This document shows, in pieces, positions 7,060 through 15,510 of a DNA stretch of 38,213 nucleotides. Every line of letters starts with the position of its first letter. Position 1 is the first letter of the stretch. A program made the position numbers and the translations under genes. Origin of the DNA: Candidatus Limimonas egerieequi (GTDB taxonomy: Bacteria; Bacillota; Clostridia; Oscillospirales; Acutalibacteraceae); assembly GCA_018064455.1 (NCBI GenBank), contig JAGHVH010000031.1, positions 1-38,213 of the forward strand. The letters are read 5' to 3'. The notes under the pieces are model-generated. The model searched no databases, had not been told where the DNA came from, and saw only the letters and a list, made by a program, of their open reading frames with translations.

Positions 7060-7401
7060 ATGGCAGAAGAGAAAAAGACGCCTAAAGCTTCAAAACCTGA
7101 AAAGAAAGTCGAAAAGAAGCCTGAGAAGAAGGCAACAGCTAATAAGCCAAACGTACTTGGCAAGATTAAGCAGTTCTTCAAAGATGTTAAGGCAGAGACT
7201 AAAAAAATCGTTTGGAACACATGGCCAAACACAGTTAAGGACACAGGCGTTGTTCTTATGGTAACCGTAATCATCGGTGCTGGTGTTTGGATCAGTGACG
7301 TAGTATTCCGCCAGCTTATCGAGCTCATCTATTCCATCGCTGATAAAGGTGGAGCAGAAGCTGCTATGATAATGCTTCAGAACCTCACAACATTGTTATA
7401 A
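7060..7401 (+). CDS. secE: Preprotein translocase subunit SecE
   Basis: SecE is the small essential subunit of the SecYEG protein-export channel in the cytoplasmic membrane. This 113-residue copy has a very Lys-rich cytoplasmic N-terminus (about 1-30), the amphipathic FFKDVKAETKKIVWNTWP stretch typical of SecE, and one transmembrane helix (about 64-86). A C-terminal tail of about 25 residues makes it longer than the usual 60-70 residue single-helix form. GGAAGGAGAATCTTT supplies the ribosome site. It lies between rpmG and nusG; the gene order alone would nearly identify it. Confidence 0.95.
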   Translation: MAEEKKTPKASKPEKKVEKKPEKKATANKPNVLGKIKQFFKDVKAETKKIVWNTWPNTVKDTGVVLMVTVIIGAGVWISDVVFRQLIELIYSIADKGGAEAAMIMLQNLTTLL

Positions 7402-7416
7402 TTGGAGGATTTCCAA

Positions 7417-7974
7417 ATGGCAGGAATTTCTAAGTGGTATGTTATCCACACCTATTCAGGTTATGAGAATAAGGTAAAAGACAACATCGAGAAGGTCGTT
7501 GCCAACCGTGGCATGCAAGACCAGATTCTCGAAGTTAAAGTACCAACAGAAATCGTAACTGAGATTAAGGATAACGGTGAGACAAAAGAAGTAGAGCGCA
7601 AGCTTATGCCTGGCTATGTACTTGTTAAGCTCACAGTAACTGAGGTTAAGGACGAACTTACAATGTCTGATGACGCTTGGTATGTAATCCGTAATACTCG
7701 TGGTGTTACAGGTTTCGTTGGCCCAGAGAGCAAACCAGTTCCTCTTACAGATGCTGAAGTTGCTTCTCTTGGCGTAGAAAAGAGAGTTGTAGAAGTTAAC
7801 TACAACGTTGGCGATCTCGTTAATATCGTTGATGGTCCACTTGCTGACTACTCAGGTATCGTTGACGAGCTCGACGTGGACAAGAACTATGTACTTGTTC
7901 GCATCTCAATGTTCGGTAGAGAAATCCCTACTGAGTTTGAACTCAATCAGGTAGAACTCGCCGTAGAAAACTAA
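7417..7974 (+). CDS. nusG: Transcription termination/antitermination factor NusG
   Basis: NusG binds RNA polymerase to modulate pausing and termination and to couple transcription to translation. The ATG at 7417 follows GGAGG by 8 bases; the longer frame from TTG 7402 runs through that ribosome site and is rejected. The 185-residue product has the NGN domain (KWYVIHTYSGYENKV at the start, then LMPGYVLVKL and RNTRGVTGFVG) and a C-terminal KOW domain (GDLVNIVDGPLADYSGIV). It lies 15 bases after secE and is followed by the rplK leader. Confidence 0.97.
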   Translation: MAGISKWYVIHTYSGYENKVKDNIEKVVANRGMQDQILEVKVPTEIVTEIKDNGETKEVERKLMPGYVLVKLTVTEVKDELTMSDDAWYVIRNTRGVTGFVGPESKPVPLTDAEVASLGVEKRVVEVNYNVGDLVNIVDGPLADYSGIVDELDVDKNYVLVRISMFGREIPTEFELNQVELAVEN

Positions 7975-7986
7975 TTTATTTTAATT

Positions 7987-8072
7987 TGGTAATTAGTGCT
8001 TTGGCACTTTGATTACGAGGACCTTTTGGTTCTCAGTGGGAGGGACGCTATAACGCGTTCCGCCAATTACCA
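7987..8072 (+). promoter_or_regulatory. Structured rplK-rplA leader, probable L1 autoregulatory site
   Basis: A closing stem TGGTAATT / AATTACCA (7987-7994 with 8065-8072) encloses three hairpins: GTGC/GCAC (7996-8007), GAGGACC/GGTTCTC (8017-8034) and GGGACGC/GCGTTCC (8042-8061). The junction carries GTGGGAG (8036-8042), which resembles the short motif at known L1-binding mRNA sites. Protein L1 is known to repress its own operon in several bacteria. The fold is seen by eye; the L1 role is inferred. Confidence 0.65.
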
Positions 8073-8096
8073 CAATATTTAAGGAGTGAAAACACA

Positions 8097-8522
8097 ATGG
8101 CTCAGAAAATTAAAGGTTTTATTAAACTTCAAATCCCAGCCGGACAGGCAACACCTGCACCACCTGTAGGTCCTGCACTTGGTCAGTATGGTGTTAACAT
8201 CATGGCTTTCACAAAGGATTTTAATGAGCGCACAAAGAACGACATGGGTCTTATTATCCCAGTTGTAATCACAGTTTACGCAGACAGCAGCTTTACATTC
8301 ATCACAAAGACTCCTCCTGCAGCAGTTCTTATTAAGAAGGCTTGCGGCATCCAGAAGGCTTCAGGTGAACCTAACAAGAATAAGGTTGCAACAATCACAA
8401 AAGAACAGTGCCAGAAGATCGCAGAGCAGAAGATGCCTGACCTTAACGCATCTTCTATCGAATCAGCTACATCCATGATTATGGGTACAGCTCGTTCAAT
8501 GGGCATTACTGTTGTTGATTAA
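8097..8522 (+). CDS. rplK: Ribosomal protein uL11
   Basis: uL11 forms the base of the GTPase-associated centre of the 50S subunit together with 23S helices 43-44 and is needed for factor stimulation and the stringent response. The 141-residue product has its normal length. It shows the N-terminal [24 protein letters not shown] block (split here only by description) and the C-terminal domain [18 protein letters not shown] plus [10 protein letters not shown]. An AAGGAGTG ribosome site lies 9 bases before the ATG. The gene follows the structured leader and is cotranscribed with rplA, 22 bases downstream. Confidence 0.98.
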   Translation: MAQKIKGFIKLQIPAGQATPAPPVGPALGQYGVNIMAFTKDFNERTKNDMGLIIPVVITVYADSSFTFITKTPPAAVLIKKACGIQKASGEPNKNKVATITKEQCQKIAEQKMPDLNASSIESATSMIMGTARSMGITVVD

Positions 8523-8544
8523 GCTTGTTAGGAGGTAAAGAGTA

Positions 8545-9255
8545 ATGAAACATGGTAAGAAATATGTCGAAGCTGCAAAGCTTGTCGACAGAACTATAGC
8601 ATATGATCCAAAGGAAGCACTTGACCTCGCTGTAAAGACATCAACAGCTAAGTTCGATTCAACAATCGAAGCTCACATCCGTCTTGGCGTTGACTCACGT
8701 CACGCAGACCAGCAGGTTCGTGGTGCAGTTATCCTTCCAAATGGTACAGGTAAGAATGTTCGCGTTGCAGTATTTGCAAAGGGCGACGCTGCTAAGGCAG
8801 CTGAGGCAGCTGGCGCTGACGTAGTTGGTGCAGAAGACCTCGTTGAGCGTATCCAGAAGGAAAACTTCCTTGACTTTGACGTAGCAATTGCAGCTCCTGA
8901 CTGCATGGGTCTCGTTGGTCGTCTTGGTAAGGTTCTTGGTCCTCGTGGCCTCATGCCTTCACCAAAGGCAGGTACAGTAACACCTGATACAGCTAAGGCT
9001 GTTGAAGAAGCTAAGGCTGGTAAGATTGAGTATCGTCTTGATAAGACAAATATCATCCACTGCCCAATCGGTAAGGCTTCATTCGGTGCTGACAAGCTCG
9101 TTGAGAACCTTGACGCACTTATGGAAGCAGTTGTAAAGGCTAAGCCAGCAGCACTTAAGGGCCAGTACATCAAGTCATGTGCTGTTGCTTCAACAATGGG
9201 TCCTGGTGTTAAGTTTACAGCTTCTAAGTACCTTGCTACTCCAGTTGAGAAGTAA
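8545..9255 (+). CDS. rplA: Ribosomal protein uL1
   Basis: uL1 builds the mobile L1 stalk that handles exiting tRNA, and it acts as a translational repressor of its own operon. The product is 236 residues, near the family norm. Recognisable stretches include the [19 protein letters not shown] strand pair and the [16 protein letters not shown] signature. The ribosome site is TTAGGAGGTAAAG, directly upstream. It forms a two-gene operon with rplK, and the next genes (rplJ-rplL) have their own promoter. Confidence 0.98.
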   Translation: MKHGKKYVEAAKLVDRTIAYDPKEALDLAVKTSTAKFDSTIEAHIRLGVDSRHADQQVRGAVILPNGTGKNVRVAVFAKGDAAKAAEAAGADVVGAEDLVERIQKENFLDFDVAIAAPDCMGLVGRLGKVLGPRGLMPSPKAGTVTPDTAKAVEEAKAGKIEYRLDKTNIIHCPIGKASFGADKLVENLDALMEAVVKAKPAALKGQYIKSCAVASTMGPGVKFTASKYLATPVEK

Positions 9256-9267
9256 TTAAAATCGTAC

Positions 9268-9296
9268 TTGACATGGGATTTCCCGTGTGTTAGTAT
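9268..9296 (+). promoter_or_regulatory. Promoter of rplJ-rplL
   Basis: TTGACA (9268-9273), 17-bp spacer and TAGTAT (9291-9296) begin 13 bases after the rplA stop codon and would start a transcript just before the L10 leader. Confidence 0.8.
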
Positions 9297-9302
9297 ATTC
9301 GT

Positions 9303-9432
9303 GCTGTCCACCTAAGACAGCAGGTGTCAAAATGACGTAACAGGCAACTTGCCTTACCTGCCGAGGAACGACGCTTAACTAAACATTTTATGTTTGTTAC
9401 GCCCTTCCTTAGGTAGTTAAGGAAGGGCTTTT
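9303..9432 (+). promoter_or_regulatory. Ribosomal protein L10 leader with terminator
   Basis: The segment shows the features of the L10 leader: CTGTCCACCTAAGACAGCAGGT, then ACCTGCCGAGGAACGACG, just upstream of rplJ. A strong terminator follows: GCCCTTCCTT / AAGGAAGGGC (9401-9410 with 9419-9428), then TTTT. In related bacteria the L10-(L12)4 complex binds such leaders and lowers expression. The terminator before rplJ points to transcription attenuation here. Confidence 0.88.
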
Positions 9433-9455
9433 AATATTCATAGGAGGTGAATATT

Positions 9456-10070
9456 TTGGCAAGCGCAATCGTTCTTGAATCAAAGAAGCAGGCCGTTGCA
9501 GCCCTCGCTGAAGAGCTTAAGGGTTCATGCGCCGGCGTACTCGTTGAATACAGCGGTGTTACAGTTGCAGATGATACAGCACTTCGTGCTGAGCTCCGTA
9601 AGGACGAGGTTAACTACAAGGTAGTTAAAAACTCTATCCTCAAGAGAGCAGCAGCAGAAGCTGGTATCGATGGTCTTGACGATGTTCTTAACGGAACAAC
9701 AGCTCTCGCTTTGAGCGCAGAGGATCCAGTTGCTCCAGCAAGAATCCTTAAGAAGTTCGCTGATTCTCATAAGGACTTCAACATCAAGGCTGGTTTCATG
9801 GATGGTGCAGTAGTAGACCTTGATACAATCAACAGTCTTGCATCTCTTCCATCAAAGGATATCCTTCTTGCAACAGTATGCAACGCATTCAATGCTCCTA
9901 TCGCAGCTTTCGCTCGTGTTATTCAGGCAGTTGTTGATAAGAGTGGTGAAGAGGTTCCAGCAGCTGAGGAAAAGGCTGAGGAACCAGCTCCAGCTGAAGA
10001 AGCTGCACCAGTAGAGGAAGCAGCAGCACCAGCTGAGGAAGCTCCAGCTACTGAAGAGGCAGCTGAATAA
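9456..10070 (+). CDS. rplJ: Ribosomal protein uL10 with an Ala/Glu/Pro-rich tail
   Basis: uL10 anchors the L7/L12 dimers to the ribosome stalk. The start is taken as TTG at 9456, placed 6 bases after AGGAGGTG, giving a protein beginning ASAIVLESKKQAV. The GTG at 9447 lies inside that ribosome site and is rejected. The core (about 1-165) is normal: VEYSGVTVAD, LRKDEVNYKVVKNSIL, NGTTALALS. After GEEVPAAEE the protein runs on for about 38 residues made almost only of Ala, Glu and Pro, giving 204 residues instead of the usual 165-175. This acidic tail sits where the L7/L12-binding helix ends. The gene is 51 bases upstream of rplL. Confidence 0.95.
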   Translation: MASAIVLESKKQAVAALAEELKGSCAGVLVEYSGVTVADDTALRAELRKDEVNYKVVKNSILKRAAAEAGIDGLDDVLNGTTALALSAEDPVAPARILKKFADSHKDFNIKAGFMDGAVVDLDTINSLASLPSKDILLATVCNAFNAPIAAFARVIQAVVDKSGEEVPAAEEKAEEPAPAEEAAPVEEAAAPAEEAPATEEAAE

Positions 10071-10121
10071 AAACAAAAATCTAGTAATTAAATTCTAAAA
10101 ATATAATTGGAGGAAAATAAA

Positions 10122-10499
10122 ATGGCTTCAGAGAAAGTAACAGCTCTTCTTGAAGAGATTAAAACAATGTCAGTTCTTGAACTTTCAGAACTCGTACACG
10201 CAGTAGAAGATGAATTCGGCGTATCAGCAGCAGCTGCAGTAGCAGTAGCTGGTCCAGTTGCAGCAGCAGGTGCAGCAGCTGAGGAGAAGACAGAATTCGA
10301 TGTTGAGCTTACAGAAGTAGGCGCAGAGAAGATTAAGGTAATCAAGGCAGTTCGTGAGATCACAGGTCTCGGACTTGCAGAGGCTAAGGCTCTTGTTGAT
10401 GGCGCTCCAAAGGTAATTAAGGAAGCTATGGGCAAGGATGACGCTGAGGCTGCTAAGGCTAAGCTCGAAGAAGTTGGCGCTAAGGTTACTCTTAAGTAA
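10122..10499 (+). CDS. rplL: Ribosomal protein bL12 (L7/L12)
   Basis: bL12 dimers form the flexible stalk that recruits and activates translational GTPases. The ATG at 10122 follows TTGGAGGAAAATAAA; the longer frame from TTG 10107 is rejected because it reads through the ribosome site. The 125-residue product has the N-terminal dimerisation domain ([24 protein letters not shown]), an Ala-rich hinge (about 35-55) and the C-terminal domain ([24 protein letters not shown]). A strong terminator closes the operon 22 bases later. Confidence 0.98.
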   Translation: MASEKVTALLEEIKTMSVLELSELVHAVEDEFGVSAAAAVAVAGPVAAAGAAAEEKTEFDVELTEVGAEKIKVIKAVREITGLGLAEAKALVDGAPKVIKEAMGKDDAEAAKAKLEEVGAKVTLK

Positions 10500-10521
10500 T
10501 TTAACACTTCAGAAATTAAAG

Positions 10522-10549
10522 GCTCTAGGGATTTCCCTAGAGCTTTTTC
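10522..10549 (+). terminator. Intrinsic terminator of rplJ-rplL
   Basis: A 10-bp stem GCTCTAGGGA / TCCCTAGAGC with loop TT is followed by TTTTTCTT. Confidence 0.95.
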
Positions 10550-10621
10550 TTGTTTATATTTCTTTATTATGGTAAAATATTTTTACTTTAATTGCGGTAA
10601 TAATATATTGAGGTGATATAT

Positions 10622-12022
10622 ATGGGAAAGAAAATTATCGTTGCTGGTGCAGGTCACGGCGGACTTACAGCTGCTGGTTTGCTTGCTGAAAAAGGATTTG
10701 ATGTAACAATCTACGAGCGTGGCCAGAAGGGCAAGCTCGGTTATGACTGGACAGACATCTTTGATCCAAAGGCACTTGATCTTGTTGGCTGCCCACGTCC
10801 TTCAGAGGATAAGTTTGAGTGGAAAGTTGATATGACTTTCTGGGGCCCAGAGACAAATCCAGAGGCTAAGATTCGCCAGAGAGTTCCAAACGATCCAGAG
10901 GAAATGGAAATCAAGATGGAACGTTCTGACATCTATGATCTTCTTGTTAACTTTGCAGAGTCAAAGGGCGCAAAGATCGAGTATGGCGTAAACGTTCTTG
11001 GTCCTATCATGCAGAAGGATAGAGTAATCGGTATCAAGACAGACAAGGGCGACATCCTTGGCGATATGGTTATCGACTGCTGCGGATGCGAATCTCCAGT
11101 ACGTGTTAACCTTCCTGAATATCTTGGTATCCAGAAGCACCCACGTTGGGGCGAGAAGTTCCATGTATATCGTGCATTCTATGACCTTCCAGTTCCAATC
11201 GAGTCAGTTGATGACCTTTATAAGGTAATCCTCTTCCCAGATAAGGAATCAGTAGGTATTGCTTGGATCGCATCAGAGGCAACAGATAAGGAATCTCACT
11301 CAGACCTTCTTATCGGTCATATGGATCCATTCACAGAGGCAGAAGCACTTGCTCTTGCTGAGAGATACAGAAAGACTGAGCCACAGCTTGGAACAAAGAT
11401 GACTCGTGGTGGTTACTTCACACTTATCCCAGTTCGTCAGCCACTTTCAATCATGGTAGCTAACGGCTATGCAGCTTTGGGCGACAGCGCATTTATGACA
11501 GTTCCAATCATCGGTTCTGGTATCGGTAATGCTATCAAGAACTCAAAGATTTTGGCAGAGGTTATCGCATCTGACACAACAGAGACATACTCAGCTGATG
11601 TACTCTGGGAGTACCAGTATAAGTACTTCAACAAGATGGGTCGTAACATCGCTCCTCTTGCACTTGCAAAACTCGTTTTGACACGTGTTACTCAGGACGA
11701 ACTTCGCTATGCTATTGATAAGGGTCTTCTTACATACCGTGAGATGACAATCACAGCTAACCACACATCAATTTGGAAGTTCTTACATGCAGATATGAGC
11801 CTTGTTCAGAGAGGTATCGATCTTGCTAAGAACCCTGGTCTCCTCAAGAAGGTTGCTCCAGTTGTACTTGACATCGTTCAGTACTATTTAGTATCATTCC
11901 AGATTCCAAAGAACTACAGCTTAGATGCTGTTAAGGCTTGGGCTAAGAAGTATGATAACGTATTCGAGAAGAGACTTCCAAAGGACAAAGTAGCAGAGGA
12001 TAACGCTCGCTACAATGACTAA
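10622..12022 (+). CDS. FAD-dependent oxidoreductase (geranylgeranyl-reductase/FixC-like)
   Basis: The ATG at 10622 follows GAGGTGA; an upstream in-frame GTG at 10613 falls inside that site. The 466-residue protein begins with an FAD Rossmann motif (VAGAGHGGLTAAGLLAEKGF, then the acidic E of YERG). It has the second FAD motif ALGDSAFMTVPIIGSGIGNAI near residue 285, as in geranylgeranyl reductases, FixC and related flavin hydroxylases. No transmembrane helix or Fe-S motif is seen. A C-terminal helical domain (about 330-466) is unfamiliar. It stands alone between two terminators, so context gives no substrate. A role in reducing isoprenoid, steroid-like or aromatic compounds is possible but unsupported. 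Confidence 0.8.
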   Translation: MGKKIIVAGAGHGGLTAAGLLAEKGFDVTIYERGQKGKLGYDWTDIFDPKALDLVGCPRPSEDKFEWKVDMTFWGPETNPEAKIRQRVPNDPEEMEIKMERSDIYDLLVNFAESKGAKIEYGVNVLGPIMQKDRVIGIKTDKGDILGDMVIDCCGCESPVRVNLPEYLGIQKHPRWGEKFHVYRAFYDLPVPIESVDDLYKVILFPDKESVGIAWIASEATDKESHSDLLIGHMDPFTEAEALALAERYRKTEPQLGTKMTRGGYFTLIPVRQPLSIMVANGYAALGDSAFMTVPIIGSGIGNAIKNSKILAEVIASDTTETYSADVLWEYQYKYFNKMGRNIAPLALAKLVLTRVTQDELRYAIDKGLLTYREMTITANHTSIWKFLHADMSLVQRGIDLAKNPGLLKKVAPVVLDIVQYYLVSFQIPKNYSLDAVKAWAKKYDNVFEKRLPKDKVAEDNARYND

Positions 12023-12039
12023 TTTATAGCGTTTTTTAG

Positions 12040-12069
12040 GCACTCGGAAAGCAATTTCCGAGTGCTTTT
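12040..12069 (+). terminator. Intrinsic terminator
   Basis: An 11-bp stem GCACTCGGAAA / TTTCCGAGTGC with loop GCAA and TTTTATT follows the FAD oxidoreductase stop codon by 17 bases. Confidence 0.93.
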
Positions 12070-12073
12070 ATTA

Positions 12074-12102
12074 TTTACAATTAAGGTATTATTATATATA
12101 AT
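12074..12102 (+). promoter_or_regulatory. Promoter of the gltX-glnS-metY-GPH-metA operon
   Basis: TTTACA (12074-12079), 17-bp spacer and TATAAT (12097-12102) lie 42 bases before the gltX start. No terminator is seen until 20469, so this probably drives six genes. I see no T-box motif in the short leader. Confidence 0.75.
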
Positions 12103-12143
12103 ATTATAATAACTTTTACTCTGTTAAATTAGGAGCATTTGGT

Positions 12144-13802
12144 ATGGATTTTGAAAAACTTGCGGAGCTTTTATTCCCAGAAATTGATAAAACTCCAGAT
12201 TACTATGAGGAACTTTATCCTGAGCGTGGACTCCCTGAGGGCGCGCGCGTAACAAGGTTCGCGCCATCGCCAACAGGATATCTCCACATCGGCGGCCTCT
12301 TCTCGGGGCTTATCTCGAAGCTTACTGCCGATGTATCAGGCGGTAACTTCTACCTCCGTATCGAAGATACGGATAAGAAGCGCGAGGTAGAGGACGGCGT
12401 GTCAGGCATAGTTAAGGGCCTTTGCGATTTCGGTATCGATATCACCGAAGGTGTAACAGGTTTCGAGACCGAGGCAGGCAACTATGGCCCTTACACTCAG
12501 TCAAAGCGTGCGGCAATTTATCAGTGCTTTGCCAAGGACCTCGTAAAGAAGGGACTCGCTTATCCTTGCTTCTGTACAGCGGATGAGGTTCAAGCCATCC
12601 GCGACAAGCAAGAGGCAGAGGGAGTACTCCCTGGATACTATGGCGAGTACGCAGTATGCCGCAGTCTTAGCTTTGACGAGATTAAGGCAAACATCGACGC
12701 TGGCAAGCCATACGTAGTAAGGCTTAAGAGCCAGGGTTCACCTGATGGTAAGATTACATTTGACGATATGATAAAGGGCAAGATCGAAATGCCACAGAAC
12801 ATCGTTGATGTAGTAATCCTCAAAACAGACGGAATCCCAACATACCACTTTGCTCACTGTATAGATGACCACTTAATGCGCACGACACATGTCGTTCGCG
12901 GTGACGAATGGATTTCATCCGTTCCAACACATATTGAACTTTTCAAAGCCTGTGGCTTTAAGGTTCCAAAGTACGCTCACATCGCACCAATAATGAAGCT
13001 CGACGATGGCAACAAGCGCAAACTTTCAAAGCGTAAGGACCCAGAGGCAGCAGTAGAGTTCTATAGCGAGCAGGGCTTCCCTAAGGAGTCTGTACTTGAG
13101 TACCTCTACACACTTGCAAACTCAAACTTTGAGGATTGGCGTCGTGCAAACAAGGACGCAACACTTTCAGAGTTCCCATTCAATTTAAAGAAGATGAGCG
13201 TTTCAGGCGCACTCTTTGATTTGATGAAGTTCAATGACATTTCAAAGAACGTTATCTGCGTTAAGGATGCCGATTGGGTACTTGAGAGAACACTCTCTTG
13301 GGCAGAGCAGTATGATAAAGAGTTCTTTGAACTCTTCTCTGCAGATAAGGCAAAGGCTCGCGAGATACTCAACATCGACCGCGAGAATCCAAAGCCTCGT
13401 AAGGACCTTGCAAAATGGTCTGACGTTCCAGAGTATGTCGCATACTTCTATGACGAGATCTACACACCAGACTTTGATGTCCTCCCAGAGAACATCAACA
13501 GAGCTGATGCAGTTGCAGTGCTTAGGGCTTATAAAGACGCCTTTAACATTGCAGATGATAAAGACACTTGGTTTGGCCGTATGAAGGACCTCTGCGAACC
13601 ACTTGGATTCACTCCAAATGTTAAGGAGTACAAGGCAAATCCAGACGCATACAAGGGACACATCGGCGACGTATCAACAATTATTAGAGTTGCACTTACA
13701 TCTCGTACAAATACACCTGACCTCTACTACATCATCAAAATCTTAGGTGAGGCAGAAGTAATGAAGAGAATTGACAGCGCAATCAGTGCTTGGGAGAAAT
13801 AA
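12144..13802 (+). CDS. gltX: Glutamyl-tRNA synthetase
   Basis: Class I synthetase that charges tRNA(Glu) with glutamate using ATP. The HIGH-type motif appears as [14 protein letters not shown] (about residue 40) and the KMSKS-type loop as KRKLSKRKD (about 293-300). At 552 residues it is longer than the ~480-residue standard bacterial enzyme; about 30 residues precede the catalytic core, and the C-terminal helical anticodon-binding region is extended. A zinc-type CFC occurs in PCFCTADEV. The GAGCATTTGGT site before the ATG is weak. The next gene is glutaminyl-tRNA synthetase, one base away, so this enzyme may be a discriminating GluRS. Confidence 0.95.
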   Translation: MDFEKLAELLFPEIDKTPDYYEELYPERGLPEGARVTRFAPSPTGYLHIGGLFSGLISKLTADVSGGNFYLRIEDTDKKREVEDGVSGIVKGLCDFGIDITEGVTGFETEAGNYGPYTQSKRAAIYQCFAKDLVKKGLAYPCFCTADEVQAIRDKQEAEGVLPGYYGEYAVCRSLSFDEIKANIDAGKPYVVRLKSQGSPDGKITFDDMIKGKIEMPQNIVDVVILKTDGIPTYHFAHCIDDHLMRTTHVVRGDEWISSVPTHIELFKACGFKVPKYAHIAPIMKLDDGNKRKLSKRKDPEAAVEFYSEQGFPKESVLEYLYTLANSNFEDWRRANKDATLSEFPFNLKKMSVSGALFDLMKFNDISKNVICVKDADWVLERTLSWAEQYDKEFFELFSADKAKAREILNIDRENPKPRKDLAKWSDVPEYVAYFYDEIYTPDFDVLPENINRADAVAVLRAYKDAFNIADDKDTWFGRMKDLCEPLGFTPNVKEYKANPDAYKGHIGDVSTIIRVALTSRTNTPDLYYIIKILGEAEVMKRIDSAISAWEK

Positions 13803-13803
13803 A

Positions 13804-15501
13804 ATGGCAGAAGAGATTTTAAATGTTGAAGCAGAGGAGTCAGCTCCTTCTAACTTTATACATGACTTTATAGATGAGGATTTAAAGGAAGGCGTGTATG
13901 ACAGAGTACAGACACGTTTCCCACCTGAGCCAAATGGATATCTCCATATTGGCCATGCAAAGGCAATATGCATCAACTGGGTAACAAGAAAGAAGTACAA
14001 CGGTAAGTTTAACCTTCGTCTTGATGATACTAACCCAGGCAAAGAGGATGTAGAGTATGCCGAGTCAATCCGCCAGGACATTGAGTGGCTCGTAGGTGAG
14101 GAACTCCCAGAGACACTCTATGCATCAGACTACTTTGACTTTATGTATGAGTGTGCAATCCGCCTCATCAAAAAGGGCAAGGCATTCGTATGCGACCTCT
14201 CTCCAGAGGAGATGAAGGAATATCGTGGCACACTTACAGAGCCAGGTAAGAACAGCCCATACAGAGACAGAACAATCGAGGAGAACTTAGACCTCTTTGA
14301 TAGAATGACAAAGGGAGAATTCCCTGACGGCACAAGAGTACTTCGTGCCAAGATAGATATGAGTTCACCTAACATCAACATGCGTGACCCAGTAATCTAT
14401 CGTATCGCACACCTCTCACACTATCGCCAGGGCGATAAGTGGTGTGTATATCCAATGTACGACTTTGCTCATCCACTTGAGGATGCAAAGGAAGGTGTAA
14501 CACATTCCCTTTGCTCACTTGAGTTTGAGAACCACCGTCCACTCTATGACTGGGTTCTCGATGAGTGTGAAGTAGCAAGTGTACTTGGTTGGCAACGTCC
14601 ACGTCAGATTGAGTTTGCAAGACTTAATCTTAACTATTGCGTAACATCAAAGCGTCGCTCACTTTACCTTGTAAATGGCGGCTATGTTGATGGTTGGGAC
14701 GATCCACGAATGGTAACTATCTCTGGTATGCGCCGTCGCGGATTCCCAGCTGAGGCTATTCGTGATTTCTGCGAACGCATCGGCGTATCCAAGGCCTACT
14801 CAGTCGTAGACTTTGGCCTTTTGGAAGCATGCGTACGCGACAGCCTCAACGCCTCTGCTGCCCGCGCGATGGCAGTACTTCGCCCACTCAAGGTTGTCAT
14901 CGACAACTATGAGGAAGGCAAGACAGAGATAATTGAGACACCGGTTCATCCTGACCACCCAGAGCTTGGTACAACAAAGGTTACATTCTCTCGTGAACTC
15001 TTTGTTGAGCAGGATGACTTTATGGCAGATCCAGTTAAAAAGTACTTTAGACTTTACCCAGGCAACGAGGTTCGTCTCAAGAGTGCTTACTATATAACAT
15101 GTAACTCATACGAGCAGGATGAGGATGGCAACATCACTTGCCTTCACTGCACATATGACCCAGAGTCCAAGGGTGGCGAAACACCTGACGGACGTAAGGT
15201 TCGCGGAACAATCCATTGGGTATCAGCAGACAATGCTGCAAATGTTGAGGTTCGCCTCTATGACAGACTCTTCAATGTTGAGAACCCATCAGATGACTCT
15301 AAAGAACTCTCCGAATACTTAAATCCTAATTCACTTGAGATACTTGAAAATTCAGTAGTGGACAAGTCACTCCTTGATGGACTCAAGGTTGGCGACACCT
15401 TCCAATTTATGAGGAAGGGTTACTACACAGTTGATAAGAATTCAAGTGATGACAAGGTAATCTTTAATAGAACAGTAGACCTTAACAGTTCTTGGAAATA
15501 A
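13804..15501 (+). CDS. glnS: Glutaminyl-tRNA synthetase
   Basis: Class I synthetase that makes Gln-tRNA(Gln) directly. The ATG at 13804 is one base after the gltX stop, with GGGAG inside the gltX end as ribosome site; a longer frame from 13771 would run through gltX and is rejected. Motifs are [15 protein letters not shown] (HIGH), VTSKRRSL (KMSKS equivalent) and [17 protein letters not shown], all typical of GlnRS rather than GluRS. A beta-barrel anticodon-binding domain occupies about 340-565. The length, 565 residues, fits the Escherichia coli enzyme. Most Clostridia instead amidate Glu-tRNA(Gln) with GatCAB, and GlnRS is thought to have spread to bacteria by transfer from eukaryotes. Confidence 0.95.
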   Translation: MAEEILNVEAEESAPSNFIHDFIDEDLKEGVYDRVQTRFPPEPNGYLHIGHAKAICINWVTRKKYNGKFNLRLDDTNPGKEDVEYAESIRQDIEWLVGEELPETLYASDYFDFMYECAIRLIKKGKAFVCDLSPEEMKEYRGTLTEPGKNSPYRDRTIEENLDLFDRMTKGEFPDGTRVLRAKIDMSSPNINMRDPVIYRIAHLSHYRQGDKWCVYPMYDFAHPLEDAKEGVTHSLCSLEFENHRPLYDWVLDECEVASVLGWQRPRQIEFARLNLNYCVTSKRRSLYLVNGGYVDGWDDPRMVTISGMRRRGFPAEAIRDFCERIGVSKAYSVVDFGLLEACVRDSLNASAARAMAVLRPLKVVIDNYEEGKTEIIETPVHPDHPELGTTKVTFSRELFVEQDDFMADPVKKYFRLYPGNEVRLKSAYYITCNSYEQDEDGNITCLHCTYDPESKGGETPDGRKVRGTIHWVSADNAANVEVRLYDRLFNVENPSDDSKELSEYLNPNSLEILENSVVDKSLLDGLKVGDTFQFMRKGYYTVDKNSSDDKVIFNRTVDLNSSWK

Positions 15502-15510
15502 GGTGACAAA

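Noticed and set aside
8700-9311. 203-codon open frame antisense to rplA
   Set aside because: It lies wholly opposite a certain ribosomal gene, has low-complexity Ser/Ala/Arg content and no ribosome site; it is a by-product of biased codon use.
10088-10507. 139-codon open frame antisense to rplL
   Set aside because: Poly-Ala/Ser translation mirrors the codon bias of rplL; no ribosome site and it overlaps the operon's own signals.
10613-10621. GTG start for the FAD oxidoreductase
   Set aside because: It falls inside the GAGGTGA ribosome site of the ATG at 10622.
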